NCBI RefSeq assembly: GCF_900114445.1 | Contig: NZ_FOTB01000001.1 | Location: forward strand, 120,937-184,936 | Length of the DNA stretch: 64,000 nt | Direction: 5' to 3' | From: Salinicoccus halodurans | GTDB lineage: Bacteria > Bacillota > Bacilli > Staphylococcales > Salinicoccaceae | In this document: positions 61,104 to 64,000 of the stretch, piece after piece | Layout: the number at the start of each line of letters is the position of its first letter | How positions within the stretch are numbered: the first letter of the stretch is position 1 | Notes under the pieces: model-generated | Databases searched by the model: none | The model's input: the letters and a program-made list of their open reading frames with translations, nothing else | Told to the model about the DNA's origin: nothing | Made by a program: the position numbers and the translations under genes

Positions 61104-61547
61104 TCATATAATCCCTTTCTCCTCAAGCAATGCACTTTCGTCACCCGACACCCAGCCGAAGATTACGGGACTGTTGTCTTTCATGTGGAGAAAGTAATGA
61201 TTTTCAAATGGAATAAGAATTTCTTCACCGTTCTTTAAATAGAGGGCCTGCCACATGACATGGGCGACCGCGTGGCTATCACCCAGCTCCGTGATTTCGA
61301 CGCCATCACATTTCATCCTCGCAGTTCCGATTGACCGGTAGTATTCGTATCCCTCGCCCATGTTAGTCCTGAATGCATCGTTGTTCTCGCCGGTCATTAC
61401 GCCGGCGGGATTGGAGGCGATGAATGCTTCGGAATAAAATTCTGAAATCCGTCCGAGATCTGCTTTGTTTTTCAATGCTGCATTGAACTGATTTTCATAC
61501 GCTGCAAAAAATGCTTCAATTGTTTTCCTGGTCACTGAATCCACCAT
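61104..61547 (-). CDS. SnoaL/NTF2-like (DUF4440-type) protein
   Basis: 147 residues. An NTF2-like cone fold is suggested by the helical start (IEAFFAAYENQFNAAL), FYSEAFIASNPAG near 38 and VAHVMWQALYLKNGEEI near 95. These proteins include ketosteroid-isomerase-like enzymes and many of unknown role. The start MVDSVTRK follows GGGGGAGG; the longer frame adds a poorly supported leader that contains the ribosome site. Confidence 0.72.
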   Translation of the reverse strand: MVDSVTRKTIEAFFAAYENQFNAALKNKADLGRISEFYSEAFIASNPAGVMTGENNDAFRTNMGEGYEYYRSIGTARMKCDGVEITELGDSHAVAHVMWQALYLKNGEEILIPFENHYFLHMKDNSPVIFGWVSGDESALLEEKGII

Positions 61548-61599
61548 ATATAAAGCCTCCCCCTTCATCTCATTTCACCATGTATATACCCTTGAAATA

Positions 61600-61637
61600 A
61601 AAGAGGATAACCAATCCTGTTATGGACCGGTTATCCT
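61600..61637 (-). terminator. Terminator of the Ig-like surface protein gene
   Basis: AGGATAACC and GGTTATCCT pair; on the minus strand the stem is followed by CTTTTATTT. Confidence 0.78.
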
Positions 61638-61649
61638 GTATGAACAGCT

Positions 61650-63299
61650 TTATCCTTTTTTTCTCAATGGCAGTATGACAAACAGTACAGTACACAGGAA
61701 AATGACCAATACTGCAACAGGCAGAAGCACATTTTCGGAGAATAAGCCTGAACCTGAGAGGAATCCGCCTTTCGTCTGGTCGTCTGCAGCTATTTCCTCG
61801 GAATCTTCCTCTTCTGCGCCATCACCGCCGCCGGATTCACCCGGCCCTGCAACGCCGTCGCCCGGCACATTTTCAGAGTCTTCGGCTTCGGTCACACCGA
61901 ATGCGAGATCAAGTTCATCATCTTCAGCATTGTATTTCCCGACATTTTCATAGACATCGACAATAGTGATATCCGTCAGCTGAATTTTTTTCCCGGCAAG
62001 CTTTTCCGGCAGCTGGATTTCCGTCGATGCGATATAATTGCCCTCCTTATCCTGTTCGATGGAAGCAAGATCTGTCGAGTAGACCTGGCCGTCTTCTTCG
62101 CCCTCAACGACGAAGTCCGCAGTGACACCGATGATTTCACTCTCATCGGCTGCGGTCACTTCAATGCTTGCAGCGTCCCCGGCCTGATAGGATTCTTCAT
62201 CTGCACTGACATCCACCAGCTCAGGCGGGGCGGTTTCTGCTGCATCTTCATTCATGATATCGAAGAAAACACCGAAATCATACTGGTTGAAGTAGCTTTC
62301 GTTCCCCTGTACATCGGATATACCGACAAAGTTCAGACCGTAAGTGGCATTCGGGACATCTTCACCGATGGTGAATGTACCGACCCCGACATAATTTCCC
62401 AGCGGATTTTGAGTGATATAAATGTTATCCAGACGGTACGGATCGTTTTCAGGTGAACCGTTCGCATCTGCGAAAGCTCCCCACATCTGACTGATTTCAC
62501 TTTCATCCTCTGCTTCCACCGTGACAGTCACCGTTTCACCCGGTGCATAGACATCCTTGTCCGTATACATTGTGACGAGGTTCGGCGGCGTAGTATCTTC
62601 AGGCACCGGACTGACAACTTCGAAGCCGGTGTTGAAATTCATGTTTTCATTGGAAATCGTATTGTAGCTGCCCGCCTGGTCGGCAAGTGTCACACCTGTC
62701 AACGAATAAGTCGCATCCCCGAGATCGTCAGGCAGCTGGTATGTAGCAACCGCACTGAAATTGCCATTCCCGTAATCTGTAATGTCAAAGCTTGAGATAT
62801 CAATCGCAGCAGTCCCGGAGCTGGAAGAACGCTCGAAAGTGGCAGTGGCCCCGCTGAGTACAGAACCGCTTGTCCCTTCAATCGTCACCGTTACAAGGTC
62901 CCCGGGTTCGAATGATTGTCCCGATACGGAAACATTATTTATATAGGGGGAATTAACACCCGTGCCAGCTGTGTTCTCTTCCTCTGCCGGTACTTCGGTG
63001 GATGCTTCAGGATAGCTCTCTCCGCCGTCCGCAGGCACTTCTTCTTCGGCAGGGATTTCATTCGAAGGCACTTCCTCAGACTGTCCGCCGCCCGCAGGCA
63101 CTTCTTCTGTGGAAGGCACTTCCCCCGCGGATGGATTTTGATTTGTGCCATCATTCGCTGGCGTAAATTCCTGGGATGTATTTCCTTCAGGTGGCACTTC
63201 AGTCGTTGCCAGAGCATCGTTCTGAGGGATAAAAAGCGCAAGGGCCAATGCAGCCATCAACAAGTTATGTTTTCTCGATTTGAAATTTACTTTATCCAA
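61650..63299 (-). CDS. Large membrane-anchored surface protein with Ig-like repeats
   Basis: 549 residues. Signal peptide (HNLLMAALALALFIPQNDALA, about 11-31), a ~85-residue acidic stalk with repeats of the EVPxxEE kind (about 34-115), then three Ig-like repeats of about 110 residues, each with a [F/Y]xPG[D/E]xVTVTIE-type strand (about 130, 255, 380), an acidic Gly-rich segment, one transmembrane helix (about 520-543) and RKKG. No LPXTG motif, so it is held by the helix rather than by sortase. The start is TTG on the minus strand with AGGAGGCG. Function may be adhesion or envelope organisation; no enzyme domain seen. Confidence 0.75.
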   Translation of the reverse strand: MDKVNFKSRKHNLLMAALALALFIPQNDALATTEVPPEGNTSQEFTPANDGTNQNPSAGEVPSTEEVPAGGGQSEEVPSNEIPAEEEVPADGGESYPEASTEVPAEEENTAGTGVNSPYINNVSVSGQSFEPGDLVTVTIEGTSGSVLSGATATFERSSSSGTAAIDISSFDITDYGNGNFSAVATYQLPDDLGDATYSLTGVTLADQAGSYNTISNENMNFNTGFEVVSPVPEDTTPPNLVTMYTDKDVYAPGETVTVTVEAEDESEISQMWGAFADANGSPENDPYRLDNIYITQNPLGNYVGVGTFTIGEDVPNATYGLNFVGISDVQGNESYFNQYDFGVFFDIMNEDAAETAPPELVDVSADEESYQAGDAASIEVTAADESEIIGVTADFVVEGEEDGQVYSTDLASIEQDKEGNYIASTEIQLPEKLAGKKIQLTDITIVDVYENVGKYNAEDDELDLAFGVTEAEDSENVPGDGVAGPGESGGGDGAEEEDSEEIAADDQTKGGFLSGSGLFSENVLLPVAVLVIFLCTVLFVILPLRKKG

Positions 63300-63461
63300 A
63301 AGAACGCCTCCTTAATCTTATGTGTAATGTATATTATTATTCCATTAAATGCATGCTTAATCAATATAATTTACACAATTTTGACAAAATTTTCTTGATA
63401 TATCGCTTTTATTTCCTATTTGGCATGGAAACAGTATCCTTTAATGGAAAGGGGGATGACG

Positions 63462-63986
63462 ATGAATATTAATGAAGAATATTTAAAGATAGCAATCAGG
63501 AAGTTTAAGGACGTAAAAGAACTTGGTGACAAAACCATACAACAGCTGGATACGGAGGCCTTGCACTGGACATATAATGAAGCCACGAACAGCATCGCCA
63601 TGATCGTCAAACATATGAGGGGCAACATGATTTCCAGATGGACTGATATATTCACTTCTGATGGTGAAAAATCCGACAGACACCGCGACTCGGAATTCGA
63701 AGATCCACCGGAAACATACGCTGAAATAGTGGAAGCCTGGAACACGGGGTGGCGGGTTTTATTCGATACACTGGAAAGTTTATCCGGTGATGACCTTCTG
63801 AAGACAGTTGAGATACGCGGCGCGGAACACACTGTCATTGAGGCAATCGAACGCCAGATATCACACTACTCCTATCACGTCGGACAAATGGTCTTTACAG
63901 GGAAGCAGATAAAGGGGCATGACTGGCGAACACTCAGCATACCGAAAGGCCGGTCGGAACAATATTTGAAAAGGGGACGGGAATGA
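63462..63986 (+). CDS. DinB-superfamily protein (DUF1572)
   Basis: 174 residues, four-helix DinB/YfiT fold. Metal-ligand histidines appear in MIVKHMRGNM near 48 and in ISHYSYHVGQMVF near 138, the latter typical of DUF1572. Such proteins include thiol-dependent S-transferases; the specific role is unknown. ATG 63462 suits GGGGGATG; ATG 63456 is closer to it. The stop overlaps the start of a following gene. Confidence 0.8.
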   Translation: MNINEEYLKIAIRKFKDVKELGDKTIQQLDTEALHWTYNEATNSIAMIVKHMRGNMISRWTDIFTSDGEKSDRHRDSEFEDPPETYAEIVEAWNTGWRVLFDTLESLSGDDLLKTVEIRGAEHTVIEAIERQISHYSYHVGQMVFTGKQIKGHDWRTLSIPKGRSEQYLKRGRE

Positions 63987-64000
63987 TGAAAATCGGGAGT
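63986..64000 (+). CDS. Start of a following gene, cut by the window end
   Basis: ATG at 63986 overlaps the previous stop (ATGATG context) and is preceded by AAAAGGGGACGGG. Only five codons (MKIGS) are in the window, so no identity can be given. Confidence 0.4.

Noticed and set aside
1-64000. rRNA or tRNA genes
   Set aside because: No conserved rRNA segments or cloverleaf with T-loop GGTTCRA-type motif were noticed by eye; a tRNA search program would settle it.

Overview
The window reads as a chromosomal segment of a low-to-moderate GC Gram-positive bacterium of the Bacillota. Evidence includes strong AGGAGG-type ribosome binding sites, frequent TTG/GTG starts, CcpA-type cre sites, lipoprotein lipoboxes, Zur-type boxes, an rbsRKDACB operon, a YhgE/Pip protein and an IS30 transposase of staphylococcal type. 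A member of the Staphylococcaceae such as Salinicoccus or Jeotgalicoccus is my inference, not proven.

Layout. (1) 0.1-7.6 kb: nanE, an RpiR/SIS regulator and a glucose-type PTS EIICB behind a promoter with a cre site, then a YidK-like sodium/solute symporter and two tandem membrane proteins of unknown function. (2) 7.7-13.3 kb: complete ribose operon rbsR-K-D-A-C-B. (3) 13.4-20.2 kb: NERD-domain protein copy 1 followed by 42-bp hairpin repeats, PPK2, an acyltransferase, a 41-bp tandem repeat array, tetR/yhgE and a cupin. (4) 20.2-34.0 kb: an iclR gene cut off by a frameshifted IS30 transposase, then a visibly AT-rich island with a molybdenum hydroxylase (xdhC, mocA, coxL/G/M/S-like), two acyl-CoA ligases, a crotonase, a BenE-type transporter and an atypical AraC-type response regulator. 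Together these look like a short CoA-dependent pathway for an aromatic or furan carboxylate; 2-furoate is the best candidate. (5) 34.0-39.5 kb: GntR/UTRA regulator, LysE exporter, an opine-dehydrogenase-like enzyme with an NhaC antiporter, and NERD copy 2, which has nearly the same leader as copy 1. (6) 39.6-49.8 kb: complete carbon-phosphorus lyase cluster phnGHIJKML, a PHP phosphoesterase of the PhnPP type, and the importer phnDCEE. (7) 49.8-64 kb: YeeE/YedE transporter, an internally deleted SDR gene, zinc-regulated adcA (ZnuA+ZinT), an MHS-family transporter with an ornithine-cyclodeaminase-like enzyme, padR-chrA, several small enzymes, a VCBS-like lipoprotein and a large Ig-like membrane-anchored surface protein.

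Most notable: (a) PhnJ lacks three of the four cysteines considered essential for C-P bond cleavage, including the catalytic one, while the adjacent PhnK carries a cysteine-rich insertion. (b) Tandem arrays with unrelated sequences share a 41-42 bp period and usually contain a hairpin; two of them abut the 3' ends of the twin NERD nuclease-like genes, suggesting a repeat-associated NERD element. (c) The acquired Mo-hydroxylase/CoA-ligase island.
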